A stretch of DNA of 64,000 nt from Williamsia phyllosphaerae (GTDB lineage: Bacteria > Actinomycetota > Actinomycetes > Mycobacteriales > Mycobacteriaceae). Below the pieces are notes generated by a model, which was not told the origin of the DNA, searched no databases, and saw only the letters and a list, made by a program, of their open reading frames with translations. Shown here in pieces: positions 36,403-46,100 of this stretch (position 1 is its first letter; each line of letters starts with the position of its first letter). The stretch is taken from positions 248,001-312,000 of the forward strand of contig NZ_BMCS01000001.1 of NCBI RefSeq assembly GCF_014635305.1, read 5' to 3'. Both the position numbers and the translations under genes were made by a program.

Positions 36403-37391
36403 CGGTGATCACCGATCGCGAAGAGCACCTTGCCGGTGCGGTCACGTCGAGCGGCGTGTGCCAGGGCGGCGTCGAACTCCGTGAGCGGGTAGGTAGCGTC
36501 GATCGACGCGTGCAGGGTCCCGTCGGCGACGAGTGCGGCCAGCTCGCGGTAGTGCTGCGCCACCGTGTCGGGCGGAAGCGAGTCCTGCCAGTGTTTGAGC
36601 CAGAAGCCGCGGACGACGAGGCCTCGGAAGATCAGATTGGGGATGTCGATGCTGACAGGCTGACCTCCGCGCGAGGTGTAGCTGATGATGGTGCCGCCCA
36701 CAGACATCCGCGACGCGAGGGCGGTCGTCGTCGGGCCGCCCACCCCGTCGATCAGCAGGTCGACGGTGTCGCGGCCGAGGGCCTTTCTCACCTCCGCCGC
36801 GATGTCGGGCCCGTCGACGAGCACGACGTCGGCGCCGGAATCGCGAAGGGCGGTTGCCGATTCGGGTCGGCGCACGATGTCGAGGAGTCGGAACCCGGCA
36901 CGCCGCGCGAGTGTTCGGACGTAGCCTGCGGTGGCCGAACTCGCCCCGGTCTGTGCGACCCAGGCACCTGGTTCCAGATCGGTGAAGCCGTGCAGCATCG
37001 CCCACGCGGTCATCGGGTTGATTCCGAGCATGGCGAGCTGCGCCGGGTCGCCGTCGACCGCGATGGCGGTGGTCGCGTCGATCACGGTCTGTTCGCGCCA
37101 GGTGGTGTCGGTGAGCGTGGGCAGGACGAGAACCTGCTCGCCTATCCGTCCGGCGTCCACGCCGGCTCCGACCGCCACGATGCGCCCCACACCCTCCGCG
37201 CCGAGGATGGCCGGCAGCGTCGGGCGATAGCCGTAGCGCCCGGCGATGAGCAGCAGGTCGGACGGGTTGATCGGTGCGACGTCCATCGCGACCACGACCT
37301 GCCCGTCGCCCGGATCGGTGGCGGGGATGTCGACCAGCCCGACGTTCTCCGACGTGGCGGCGCCGTAGGTGGTCAGTTGCAACGCTTTCAT
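36399..37391 (-). CDS. MDR-superfamily NADPH oxidoreductase (quinone / 2-enoyl reductase-like)
   Basis: Zinc-free medium-chain reductase of 330 residues. It starts MKALQLTTYGAATSENVGLVDI, with APINPSDLLLIAGRYGYRPTLPAILGAEGVGRIV (substrate domain). The cofactor domain contains WVAQTGASSATAGYVRTLA, DTVDLLIDGVGG and GTIISYTSRGG. The ETR/MECR-like GASSATAGY suggests a 2-enoyl thioester or quinone substrate. ATG 37391 was chosen over an upstream ATG that lies inside the operator region. First gene of a two-gene operon with an MFS exporter, divergent from TetR. Confidence 0.87.
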   Translation of the reverse strand: MKALQLTTYGAATSENVGLVDIPATDPGDGQVVVAMDVAPINPSDLLLIAGRYGYRPTLPAILGAEGVGRIVAVGAGVDAGRIGEQVLVLPTLTDTTWREQTVIDATTAIAVDGDPAQLAMLGINPMTAWAMLHGFTDLEPGAWVAQTGASSATAGYVRTLARRAGFRLLDIVRRPESATALRDSGADVVLVDGPDIAAEVRKALGRDTVDLLIDGVGGPTTTALASRMSVGGTIISYTSRGGQPVSIDIPNLIFRGLVVRGFWLKHWQDSLPPDTVAQHYRELAALVADGTLHASIDATYPLTEFDAALAHAARRDRTGKVLFAIGDHR

Positions 37392-37419
37392 GGCGCGGTC
37401 CCGTCGTGAGCACTGCGCG

Positions 37420-37470
37420 ATGACGACCGTCATCGGTCTGGCCACGCTAGCAGACGATGACGACTGTCAT
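37420..37470. promoter_or_regulatory. twin ATGACG-N2-CGTCAT type operators
   Basis: ATGACGACCGTCAT (37420-37433, perfect six-base arms) and ATGACGACTGTCAT (37457-37470, one mismatch) lie 37 bp apart centre to centre between the divergent reductase-MFS operon and the TetR gene. They are likely binding sites for that TetR protein. Confidence 0.75.
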
Positions 37471-37492
37471 AATCCATGGCTAGACTTCGGAC

Positions 37493-38071
37493 ATGCCCCC
37501 GACCGACACCCCCGAACCGCCCCGCGCGCGCATGGTCCGCAGCGCCGCGCGGATGATCCGCGAACGCGGGGTCACCGGGGTCGGGCTGCGGCAGATCGCC
37601 GCCGACGCCGACGGTCCCCGCGGGTCGTTGCAGCGATACTTCCCCGGCGGCAAGACGCAGGTGTTGCTCGAGGCGATCGATCTCGCGGTGGACGACTTCG
37701 CCGCCGGCACCCGAGCCGCCGCCGAGGCCGAGACCCTGCCCGACGCCGTCAGGATGATCGTCGCGTCCTGGCGAGAGGTGTTGACCGACAGCGACTTCAC
37801 CGTCGGTTGCCCGATCGCGTCGTTCGTCGTCGACGTGTCCTCGGTCGATCCGCTGCGCGAGCGCGCCGATGAGCGGTTCTCCAACTGGCGCAAGGCAATC
37901 GCGGCGATCTACCGTCGGTTCGGATACGACCGCTCGGCTGCGTGGGATGAGGCGATCCTGGTCATCTCGGCTCTGGAGGGCGCGGCCCTGGTCGCCCGCG
38001 CCGCGCGCGACATCGAGGCGATCGACGTGGTCGAGAAACTCCTCGTCGATCGCTTGACCTCAAGCGCTTGA
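37493..38071 (+). CDS. TetR-family regulator (LmrA/YxaF-like)
   Basis: Regulator of 192 residues. The HTH is VGLRQIAADADGPRGSLQRYFPGGKTQVLLEAI; the PRGSLQRYFPGGK variant and C-terminal GCPIASFVVDVSS are features of the LmrA/YxaF branch controlling drug pumps and quinone-linked enzymes. ATG 37493 sits just after the second palindrome. Divergent from the reductase-MFS operon it presumably represses. Its stop lies inside the 20-bp MerR operator of the next gene. Confidence 0.9.
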   Translation: MPPTDTPEPPRARMVRSAARMIRERGVTGVGLRQIAADADGPRGSLQRYFPGGKTQVLLEAIDLAVDDFAAGTRAAAEAETLPDAVRMIVASWREVLTDSDFTVGCPIASFVVDVSSVDPLRERADERFSNWRKAIAAIYRRFGYDRSAAWDEAILVISALEGAALVARAARDIEAIDVVEKLLVDRLTSSA

Positions 38072-38084
38072 GGTCTGTTGTCAT
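38054..38084 (+). promoter_or_regulatory. MerR-type promoter with perfect 20-bp dyad, leaderless
   Basis: TTGACC (38054-38059) and TGTCAT (38079-38084) are separated by 19 bp, and the spacer overlaps the perfect palindrome GACCTCAAGCGCTTGAGGTC (38056-38075). This is the over-spaced promoter geometry activated by MerR proteins. The expected start of transcription is at or next to the ATG at 38091. The operator overlaps the end of the TetR gene. Confidence 0.75.
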
Positions 38085-38090
38085 GGGGAC

Positions 38091-38531
38091 ATGACAATTT
38101 TGACCATCGGGGACGTGTCGCGGCAGAGCGGACTCAGCGAGCCGACCCTGCGGTACTACGAGGAGGTCGGGCTCATCGGCCCGATCGCACGCGATGAGGG
38201 CAGCGGACACCGCCGCTACGACGAACGCGACCTCGACGACGCCCAGATCCTCGCGTGCCTGCGGGGCATGGGCGTCGGGATCGAGGACATGCGCACCTAC
38301 CAGGCGAACCGCGCGCTGGGGCATGCTGCCGCCGGCGAGCAGCGCGATCTGCTCCTGCGGCACGCGGCCCGCGTCGAGCAGGAGATCGAGACGCTTCGGG
38401 TGCACCTCGACTATCTACAGTTCAAAGCCGCGCTGTGGGACGCACGCGATCGCGGGGACTCCACCGACGAGGCCGAGGCCGCCCTGCGCGTCACCGCGAT
38501 CGTCCCGAAGCTGCAGGAGTCGATCCGATGA
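38091..38531 (+). CDS. MerR-family regulator
   Basis: Regulator of 146 residues. The N-terminal winged HTH starts LTIGDVSRQSGLSEPTLRYYEEVGLI with GSGHRRYDERDLDDAQILACLRGMG, followed by a long dimerisation helix. It has no cysteine cluster for metal or redox sensing, so a small organic effector is more likely. Its promoter carries the matching MerR dyad, implying autoregulation. It overlaps the downstream SDR gene by ATGA, so that enzyme is its likely target. Confidence 0.9.
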   Translation: MTILTIGDVSRQSGLSEPTLRYYEEVGLIGPIARDEGSGHRRYDERDLDDAQILACLRGMGVGIEDMRTYQANRALGHAAAGEQRDLLLRHAARVEQEIETLRVHLDYLQFKAALWDARDRGDSTDEAEAALRVTAIVPKLQESIR

Positions 38532-39499
38532 GCACGGTCCTGGTGACCGGGGCTTCGGGATACCTGGGCACCCGGCTGATCGCCGACCTCCTCCGCTCGG
38601 GCGAGCAGGTGCGCGGCACCCTGCGATCACTTGCCGCCGAGGCCGACGTCCGTGCGGCCGTGCGTCGGGGCGGGGCCGACGATGCGGGGCTCGAGCTCGT
38701 TGTCGCGAGCCTCACGCACGACGACGGTTGGGCAGCGGCCGTCGCCGGTGTCGACGGCGTGTACCACGTTGCCTCGCCGATGATCCAGACGTCCGACGTC
38801 GACGAGGTCGTCGTCCCCGCACGGGACGGCACAGTGCGGGTACTGCGCGCCGCCCGCGATGCCGCCGTGCCACGCGTGGTGCTGACGTCGTCGTTCGCGG
38901 CGGTCGGCTACTCCCCCAAACCCGTCCGCGACTACGACGAATCCGACTGGACCGACCCCACGACACCCGGACTCCCGGCCTACCCGTTGTCCAAGGCGGT
39001 GGCCGAACGCGCAGCCTGGGACTTCATCGAGACCGAGGGCGCCGGAACCGAACTCGTCGTGATCAACCCGACGTGGATCGCTGGTCCCACGCTGACCACG
39101 GCGGCTCGGTCGTCACTGCAGCTGTTCGTGTCGATGCTCGACGGCACGATGCCGGCCGTCCCGAAGCAATTGTTCGGCATCGCCGATGTGCGCGACGTGT
39201 CCGAGCTCCACATCGCCGCGATGTCGACGCCCGAGGCGGCGGGCCGGCGCTACCTCGCGCTCGCCGACGGACCGACACTGAGTTTCCTGGATGTCGCCGG
39301 CGTTCTCCGCAACCGACTGGGCGCCTTCGGGTCACAGGCCCCGACCGAGGAGCTGCCGGGCGACGATCCGACTGCGTTGGTCATCCACAACGACAGGGCC
39401 AAAAGCGAACTCGGCTTTCGGCCACGACCGGCGGAGACGACCATCGTGGAGACGGCCGAGAGCCTGCGCGACCTCGAGATAATGTCGTCGACGGATTGA
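38528..39499 (+). CDS. extended SDR (dihydroflavonol-reductase-like)
   Basis: NAD(P)-dependent reductase of 323 residues. The Rossmann motif VLVTGASGYLGTRLIADLL is at the N-terminus, VYHVASPM follows, and the catalytic Ser and Tyr-Lys appear in VVLTSSFAAVGYSP and PAYPLSKAVAERAAWDF. VINPTWIAGP supports a DFR/aldehyde-reductase-like group. Translationally coupled to the MerR gene. Substrate unknown; probably a carbonyl compound sensed by the regulator. Confidence 0.9.
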   Translation: MSTVLVTGASGYLGTRLIADLLRSGEQVRGTLRSLAAEADVRAAVRRGGADDAGLELVVASLTHDDGWAAAVAGVDGVYHVASPMIQTSDVDEVVVPARDGTVRVLRAARDAAVPRVVLTSSFAAVGYSPKPVRDYDESDWTDPTTPGLPAYPLSKAVAERAAWDFIETEGAGTELVVINPTWIAGPTLTTAARSSLQLFVSMLDGTMPAVPKQLFGIADVRDVSELHIAAMSTPEAAGRRYLALADGPTLSFLDVAGVLRNRLGAFGSQAPTEELPGDDPTALVIHNDRAKSELGFRPRPAETTIVETAESLRDLEIMSSTD

Positions 39500-39515
39500 C
39501 GACGACCGTGACTCG

Positions 39516-39866
39516 TCAGCTCCCGACAGGATCGAGGGTGATGCTCACCGACATGCGGCCCTTGGGGTCGTGCACGGTCACGGCGTGGCCGGGGCGTGCG
39601 ACTCCGGCGATCTCGACCATCACGCGACCCCCGTCGCCGTCGAAGTTGCGCCACCAGTTCTTCTTGTCCGGCATCATCACCGCCACGGCGAGCGCGTCGC
39701 CGTCACGCTTGTAGGAGACCGGCAGGCTGAACGACTTGCCGGACTTGCGGCCGGTGTAGGTGATCAGCGCCGTCGACTTACCCAGCACCTTCTCGAGCAC
39801 CGGCGCCTTCATCAGGGTCACGAAGAACTTGTTCCACACCGCTGCGGATTTCTGAAAGGTGTTCAT
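39516..39866 (-). CDS. Ddn-like deazaflavin-dependent nitroreductase-family protein
   Basis: Protein of 116 residues related to mycobacterial Ddn, the F420H2-dependent quinone/nitro reductase. LITYTGRKSGKSFSLPVSYKRDGDALAVAVMM and KKNWWRNFDGDGGRVMVEI are the family core. ATG 39866 was chosen for GGAGGCACGCTC directly upstream; a longer frame would run into the tRNA gene. It is among the shorter members and lacks most of the N-terminal extension. F420 from the fgd pathway is the expected cofactor (inference). Confidence 0.87.
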   Translation of the reverse strand: MNTFQKSAAVWNKFFVTLMKAPVLEKVLGKSTALITYTGRKSGKSFSLPVSYKRDGDALAVAVMMPDKKNWWRNFDGDGGRVMVEIAGVARPGHAVTVHDPKGRMSVSITLDPVGS

Positions 39867-39902
39867 GAGCGTGCCTCCGGGTCGTCGTCGTCCGGGCATT
39901 GC

Positions 39903-39978
39903 TGGAGCCGCCTGCGAGAATCGAACTCGCGACCTTTTCATTACGAGTGAAGCGCTCTACCGACTGAGCTAAGGCGGC
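39903..39978 (-). tRNA. tRNA-Thr (anticodon CGU)
   Basis: A full cloverleaf on the minus strand. The 7-bp acceptor GCCGCCT/AGGCGGC, D arm GCTC/GAGC, loop CTCGTAA with anticodon CGT (reads ACG), T arm GCGAG-TTCGATT-CTCGC and an encoded CCA are all present. The first pair of the anticodon stem is a C-A mismatch. It lies 36 nt upstream of the Ddn-like gene on the same strand. No integrase or attachment repeat was seen next to it. Confidence 0.96.
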
Positions 39979-40049
39979 GTGCCGCCCGAAGGCAGCGTCA
40001 GCCAGTCTATCGACCCGGCCGCCCCGGCGACAAACCGCCGTCCCGCCAC

Positions 40050-40114
40050 CCGGAAATGTGCGGTTCCGGTGACCGCGACCTGGGGTTTCGCTCACCGGAA
40101 CCACACATTTCCGG
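40050..40114. terminator. long imperfect hairpin near holB 3' end
   Basis: Arms at 40050-40072 and 40092-40114 match at 22 of 23 positions (core CCGGAAATGTG and GGTTCCGGTGA), with a 19-nt loop. It lies just beyond the minus-strand holB stop (40126). There is no T-tract. It probably ends holB transcription and separates it from the tRNA-Thr region. Confidence 0.65.
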
Positions 40115-40125
40115 TGGCCTGGGGA

Positions 40126-41376
40126 TCAGTGACGCAGGGCGGTCGACACCTTGGCGACCATCGCGTCGACCGCGAAGCGGGGTTTGACGTTGTAGTCGAG
40201 CACCTCGCGGCACTCCAGAACGGCCTCGACGCACTGCAGGAGTTCCTCGGGCCGCGCGTAGCCGGCCATCTTCACCGTCTGATCGGCCATGTCGGGGTGC
40301 ATCGACGCCACCGGCGACGCGTACGACGCGACCAGCGCATCGCGGAACAACGCGGCCAGGTCGACCAGGGCGCGGTCGAGGACGTCGCGCTTGAGTCGCG
40401 TTGTGCGCGACTTCTGTTGTTGTTCCAGGGCTTTGAGGACCCCAGCGGAACCGCGCATCGCGCCACCCGAGCCCTTGCCCGTCCCGCCTGCACCGAGCGC
40501 GGTCCGCATCTCCTCGGTCTCGGCCTCGTCGAGCGGCGTGGCGATCGCCTTGGCCACCGTCTCGGCCGACCGGACGAGGTCCTCGGCGGACGCGTAGGCG
40601 GTGGCCTCACGGGTCGCCGCGCGCGCCAACCCGAGTGCCCGCGTCCGTTGATCCCGCGCATCTGCATCGGTGGCCAGCCGGCGGGCGCGGCCGACGTGTC
40701 CGCCGCACACCGACGCCGCCCAGCGAGCCATGTCCGGTTCGATCCCGTCGGCGATCAGCACCTCGGCGATGGACGCGACCGACGGCATCGTCAGCGGTAC
40801 ATGCCTGCACCGCGACTTCAGCGTCACCGAGATGTCCTCGGGGTCGATCGACGGCGCGCACAGCAGGATCACCGTCCGCGGTGGTGGCTCCTCCACGACC
40901 TTGAGCAGCGCGTTGGCGGCGCCCTCGCTGAGTCGGTCGGCGTCCTCGATGACCACGATCTGCCAGCGGCCGGTACTGGGACGACGTGAGGCGATCTGGA
41001 CCGTGTCGCGGATGAGCTTCACGCCGATGCTCAGGCCCTCGGGCACGATGCGGCGCACATCGCCATGGGTTCCCGCCATGACCGTCGTACAGGCGTGACA
41101 GTGGCCGCAGCCGATCTCGCCCGGTGTCTCGCACTGCAGGGCGGCGGCGAAGCACTGGGCGGCCACGGAACGGCCGCTGCCGGGCGGGCCGGTGAACAGC
41201 CAGGCGTGGGTCATCGAGTTGCGAGGAGCGACCACGTCGTCCTCGCCGAGCAGCGACATCGCGCCGGTCGCGGCCTCGTGCAGACGCGTCGCGGCGGCGG
41301 TCGCCGAGCGGGCGGCGCCGACGAGTTCGTCCACCACGGCCTGCTGGCCGACCAGCCGATCGAATACCGACGTCAC
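40126..41376 (-). CDS. holB: DNA polymerase III delta' subunit (clamp loader)
   Basis: Clamp-loader ATPase-fold subunit of 416 residues, syntenic with M. tuberculosis Rv3644c. P-loop region LFTGPPGSGRSVAAQ, zinc module CGHCHACTTVMAG, VVIEDADRLSEGAANALLKVVEEPPPRTVILLCA, and the SRC motif in TLKSRCRHVPL are present. The C-terminal collar domain contains a Gly-rich linker near GAGGTGKGSGGAMRG. ATG 41376 gives MTSVFDRLVGQQAVVDELV, typical for the family. Divergent from the adenylate cyclase. Confidence 0.94.
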   Translation of the reverse strand: MTSVFDRLVGQQAVVDELVGAARSATAAATRLHEAATGAMSLLGEDDVVAPRNSMTHAWLFTGPPGSGRSVAAQCFAAALQCETPGEIGCGHCHACTTVMAGTHGDVRRIVPEGLSIGVKLIRDTVQIASRRPSTGRWQIVVIEDADRLSEGAANALLKVVEEPPPRTVILLCAPSIDPEDISVTLKSRCRHVPLTMPSVASIAEVLIADGIEPDMARWAASVCGGHVGRARRLATDADARDQRTRALGLARAATREATAYASAEDLVRSAETVAKAIATPLDEAETEEMRTALGAGGTGKGSGGAMRGSAGVLKALEQQQKSRTTRLKRDVLDRALVDLAALFRDALVASYASPVASMHPDMADQTVKMAGYARPEELLQCVEAVLECREVLDYNVKPRFAVDAMVAKVSTALRH

Positions 41377-41435
41377 GATGAGAAGGGTAACCGGGCCGCC
41401 CGACAGGCGAACACGACGAGACCCCGGGAACGACC

Positions 41436-43151
41436 ATGAGACCGGGGAACAACATAGGACGCGAGCAGAGGGACCGCTACCGTATGAGCGTGGTCCAGCG
41501 GCAGTCGAGATACCAGCGGGTCGTGCACCTGCTGCGATGGCTCGCGCACACGCCGTGGCCCATCCTCGCCCTCGACCTGCTCCGGGCGAACGTCATCGGC
41601 GCCCTGTTCACCTTCGCGTTCCTGCGCTTCGGGATGCCGTACGAGTACACGGTCAAGCTCGACGAGATCAGCACGGCGAACCAGGCGGTGTTCATCGCCT
41701 ACCTGGGTCTCGCGATGGCCGTGGGCGCCTTCATCAGCATCTGGCTCACGCTGCCCGTCCTCGTGTGGCACCGGCGACGCAGCCGTCTCGACAACGAGAT
41801 GGCGCGGAACCGCGCGCTGCGACTACCCGTCCTGCTGACCGGGGTGAACCTCGTCCTGTGGGCCGTCGGCGGGGTGGTGTTCGCCCTGCTCAACCTGTCG
41901 GCGTCGGGGACCACGGCCCTGATCGTCTACGTCGCCTCGGTCATCGGCGGGTTCGTGTCCTGTGCGCTCGGCTACATGCAGTCCGAGAAGGTCCTGCGTC
42001 CGATCACGGTCTCGGCGATGGCGAACGACCCGACGACCGCGGTCGCGCCCAGCGTCACCGTGCGCATCACCCTGTTCTGGTGCATCAGCGTGGTCGTGCC
42101 GCTGATCGCGATGGTCGCCCTGGTCCTCGGTCAGCAGAACGGCATCGTCAACACCGACGCCGAGGGTCTGCAGCGACCCCTGCTGTGGCTGGCGGTGGCG
42201 GCCCTGGCGTTCGGACTGATCGGTCTGGTGCGGCTGGTCAGCGCCGTCGCCGACCCGATCACCCAGCTGCGCCGCGCCCAGCACCAGGTCCGCAACGGCA
42301 ACTACAACACCTCGGTCCGCATCTACGACGGCAGCGACCTGGGCCTGCTGCAGGCCGGGTTCAACGAGATGGTCGGCGATCTGCGCGAGCGCGAACAGCT
42401 CCGCAACCTGTTCGGCCGGTATGTCGGCGAGGACGTCGCCCGTCGAGCCATCGAGACCGGCACGGAGCTCGGCGGCGAGGAACGTTATGTCGGCGTCCTG
42501 TTCGTCGACATCGTCGGGTCGACGCGGCTGGCCGTGAACCGTCCCCCTCGCGAGGTCGTCGATCTGCTCAACGAGTTCTTCCGGGTCGTCGTCGAGACGG
42601 TCGGGCGCCACGGCGGCTTCGTCAACAAGTTCCAGGGTGACGCCGCCCTGGCCATCTTCGGCGCGCCACTCGACCTCGACGACTTCGCGGGCCACACCCT
42701 GGCCGCGGCCCGCGAACTGCGGATCGAACTCGACGTCGCCCTCGGCGAGACCGACATCGGCATCGGGGTGTCGGCGGGCAAGGCCATCGCCGGGCACATC
42801 GGAACCCAGGAACGCCTGGAGTACACGGTGATCGGCGACCCGGTCAACGAGGCCGCACGCCTCACCGAGATGGCCAAGGACGAACCCACCCGCGTGCTCG
42901 GGTCTGCCCGTGCGGTCTACCTCGCCTCCGACGAGGAGGCCGAGTGCTGGGACATCGGCGAGGGTGTCGAGTTGCGCGGTCGCGGCATCGAGACCCGACT
43001 CGCCCGACCGAAGTTCGCGCTGGTCGTCGAGGAGGACGATCTGGTCAGCGATCCCTCCGACAGCGTCCCGAAGGGTCCGGTCGGTGCCTCGCACACCGGC
43101 GGCGGGGAACCCGCCGACGCCGATGACGACGAGGAGCGCTCGGCGGTCTGA
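41436..43151 (+). CDS. membrane class III adenylate cyclase (Rv3645-like)
   Basis: Converts ATP to cAMP; 571 residues. About six transmembrane spans (roughly 35-260), a HAMP domain (VSAVADPITQLRRAQHQVRNGNY...), then a cyclase domain from about 340. That domain contains VGVLFVDIVGSTRLA (metal Asp), NKFQGDAALAIFGAP (substrate Lys and second metal Asp) and YTVIGDPVNEAARLTE (transition-state Asn/Arg region). Order and neighbours (holB, topA) match M. tuberculosis Rv3645, which I recall as linked to fatty-acid metabolism. The acidic C-terminal tail of about 35 residues is low complexity. An internal ATG at 41484 is an alternative start. Confidence 0.92.
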   Translation: MRPGNNIGREQRDRYRMSVVQRQSRYQRVVHLLRWLAHTPWPILALDLLRANVIGALFTFAFLRFGMPYEYTVKLDEISTANQAVFIAYLGLAMAVGAFISIWLTLPVLVWHRRRSRLDNEMARNRALRLPVLLTGVNLVLWAVGGVVFALLNLSASGTTALIVYVASVIGGFVSCALGYMQSEKVLRPITVSAMANDPTTAVAPSVTVRITLFWCISVVVPLIAMVALVLGQQNGIVNTDAEGLQRPLLWLAVAALAFGLIGLVRLVSAVADPITQLRRAQHQVRNGNYNTSVRIYDGSDLGLLQAGFNEMVGDLREREQLRNLFGRYVGEDVARRAIETGTELGGEERYVGVLFVDIVGSTRLAVNRPPREVVDLLNEFFRVVVETVGRHGGFVNKFQGDAALAIFGAPLDLDDFAGHTLAAARELRIELDVALGETDIGIGVSAGKAIAGHIGTQERLEYTVIGDPVNEAARLTEMAKDEPTRVLGSARAVYLASDEEAECWDIGEGVELRGRGIETRLARPKFALVVEEDDLVSDPSDSVPKGPVGASHTGGGEPADADDDEERSAV

Positions 43152-43163
43152 CCGCCGAGCCCG

Positions 43164-46100
43164 CTACTCGGTCGTCTTCTTCGCCGGAGCCTTCTTCGCC
43201 GCGGTCTTCGTGGCTGCGGTCTTCTTCGCCGGGGCCTTCTTGGCCGCCGCCTTCTTCGCGGGGGTCTTCTTGGCCGCGGTCTTCTTGGCGGGCGACTTCT
43301 TGGCCGGGGCCTTCTTCGCCTTCTTCTTCACCGGGCCGCGCGCGCGACGATCGGCGAGGAGCTCCATGGCCCGCTCGTCGGTGATCGAGGCGACGTCGTC
43401 GTCCTTGCGCAGGCTGGCGTTCGTCTCGCCGTCGGTGACGTACGGGCCGAAGCGGCCGTCCTTGATGACCATCGGCTGCTCGCTGACCGAGTCCTTGCCG
43501 AGCTCACGCAGTGGCGGTGCCGCGGCTGCGCGGCCACGACGCTTGGGCTCGGAGTAGATCTTGAGCGCCTCCTCGAGCGTGATCCCGAAGATCTGGTCCT
43601 CGGCGCTCAGCGAGCGGGAGTCGGTGCCCTTCTTCAGATACGGGCCGTAGCGGCCGTTCTGGGCGGTGATCTCCTCGCCGCTCTCCGGATCGGCACCGAC
43701 GACGCGCGGCAGCGACAGCAGCATCAGCGCGTCCTCGAGGGTGATCGAGGCGATCTCCATCGACTTGAACAGCGAACCGGTGCGCGGCTTGGGGCCGGCC
43801 TTCTTGGCGGCGGTCTTCTTCGTCGCCTTCTTGGCCGCGGTCTTCGTGGTCGCGCCGGCCTTCGTGGCCACCGCGGTCCCACCGCTGCCCGACGACGCGG
43901 CCGCGCCGTCACCGTCGAGAGGTGTCGGACCGGGCGGAACCGTCAGTGCCGGAACCGATCCCCCGCCCTCGCCGTCGGAGTCGCCCTTGGGCTCGTCGTC
44001 CTCGGGGTCCGGGAGGATCTCGGTGACGTAGGGCCCGAAGCGACCCTCCTTGGCCACGATCTCGTGTCCGGAGACCGGGTCGACACCGAGGGTGCGGCCC
44101 TCCTGCGGTGTGGCGAACAGGTGCTCGGCGACCTCGAGGGTGAGCTCGTCCGGGGTCATGTCGTCGGGCAGGTTCGCGCGCTGCGACTCCGGCTCCGCGT
44201 CGGGTGCGGCGACGTTGCGCTCGAGGTACGGGCCGAATCGGCCGACGCGCACGTAGACCGGGCGGCCCTGCTCGTCGTCGAACAGCTTGATCGAGTTGAC
44301 CGACCGGGCGTCGATCTCCTCGAGGTTCACGCCGACGAGCTTCTTGAGCCCGCCGTGCGCGGCGATGTCGTTGCCCTGCCCGGCGGCGTCGCCGTCACTG
44401 GGGCTGCCACCGTCCGGGAGCGGGGTCGCGCCGTCGGCGCCGTCACCGAAGTAGAAGCGCGACAGCCAGTGGGTGCGGTTCTCCTGCCCCGAGGCGATCT
44501 GGTCGAGGTCGTCCTCGAGCGATGCCGTGAAGTCGTAGTCGACGAGGCTGCCGAAGTAGGCCTCGAGCAGTCCGACCACGGCGAACGCAACCCATGAGGG
44601 GACGAGCGCGCTGCCTTTCTTGTGGACGTAGCCGCGGTCCTGGATGGTGCCGATGATCGACGCGTACGTCGACGGGCGACCGATCCCCAACTCCTCCAGG
44701 ATCTTCACCAGCGAGGCCTCGGTGAATCGGGCCGGCGGGTTGGTGGTGTGACCGGCCGCGTCGAGATCGGCGGCGGTCAGACGCTGACCCTCCACCAGGG
44801 TGGGCAGCCGGACCTCGTCGTTGTCGGCCTGGCCGCCGGCCTGCTCGTCGACGGTCTCGACGTAGGCCGACAGGAAGCCCGGGAACGTGATGGTGCGCCC
44901 GGAGGCGGCGAACGTGCACACCTCACCCGAGCGGGCGGCGCCGGAGATCCGCAGGCTCATCGTGGTGCCGCGGGCGTCGGCCATCTGCGAGGCGACGGTG
45001 CGCTGCCAGATCAGCTCGTACAGGCGGAACTCGTCGGACTGCAGCGCGGACGCCACCTGGCCGGGGGTGCGGAAGCTCTCGCCGGCCGGGCGGATCGCCT
45101 CGTGTGCCTCCTGGGCGTTCTTGACCTTGCGGGTGTACTGCCGCGGGGTGGGATGCACGAAATCGGCGCCGTAGAGGTCACGTGCCTGATTGCGTGCCGC
45201 CGTGATCGCCGACTCCGACAGCGTCGTGGAGTCGGTACGCATGTAGGTGATGTAGCCGTTCTCGTACAGCCGCTGCGCGATGCGCATCGTCCGGTCCGAG
45301 GTGAAGCGCAGCTTGCGGCCGGCCTCCTGCTGCAGCGTCGACGTCATGAACGGTGCGTAGGGCTTACGGGTGTACGGCTTCTCCTCGACCGAGGCGACGG
45401 TGAGGTCGGCACCCTGCAGGCCGGTGGCCAGAGCCGTGGCCCGGGCCTCGTCGAGCACGACGATGCCGTCGGTCTTCTTCATCGAGCCGGTGGCGTCGAA
45501 GTCGCGACCCGAGGCGACCCGGTCGGAGTCGACGTTGACGAGCTTGGCCTTGAAACGGCGCGGCGTGACGTCCTCGCCGGCGTCGAGGGTGGCCTCGATG
45601 TCCCAGTACGACGCGGACACGAACGCCATGCGCTCACGTTCGCGCTCGACGATGATGCGGGTGGCCACCGACTGCACGCGGCCCGCCGACAGCTTCGGCA
45701 TGACCTTCTTCCACAGGACCGGCGACACCTCGTAGCCGTACAGGCGGTCGAGGATGCGACGGGTCTCCTGCGCGTCGACCAGGTCGACGTCGAGATCGCG
45801 GGGGCTGGCGGCGGCGGCCTGGATGGCCGACTGGGTGATCTCGTGGAACACCATGCGCTTGACGGGCACGGTGGGTCGCAGCGTCTCGAGGAGATGCCAG
45901 GCGATGGCCTCACCCTCACGGTCACCGTCCGTCGCGAGGTAGAGCTCGTCGACGCCCTTCAGCAGCGACTTGAGCTCGGTGACGGTCGACTTCTTGTCCG
46001 GGGAGACGACGTAGAGGGGCTCGAAGTTCTCGTCGACGTTGACGCCGAGTCGGGCCCAGGCCTGTCCCTTGTACTTGGCGGGGACATCGGCAGCGCCGCG

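Noticed and set aside
39903..39978. tRNA-Thr as an integration site for a genomic island
   Set aside because: No integrase, no duplicated tRNA 3' end found nearby, and the following 10 kb is a conserved core block.
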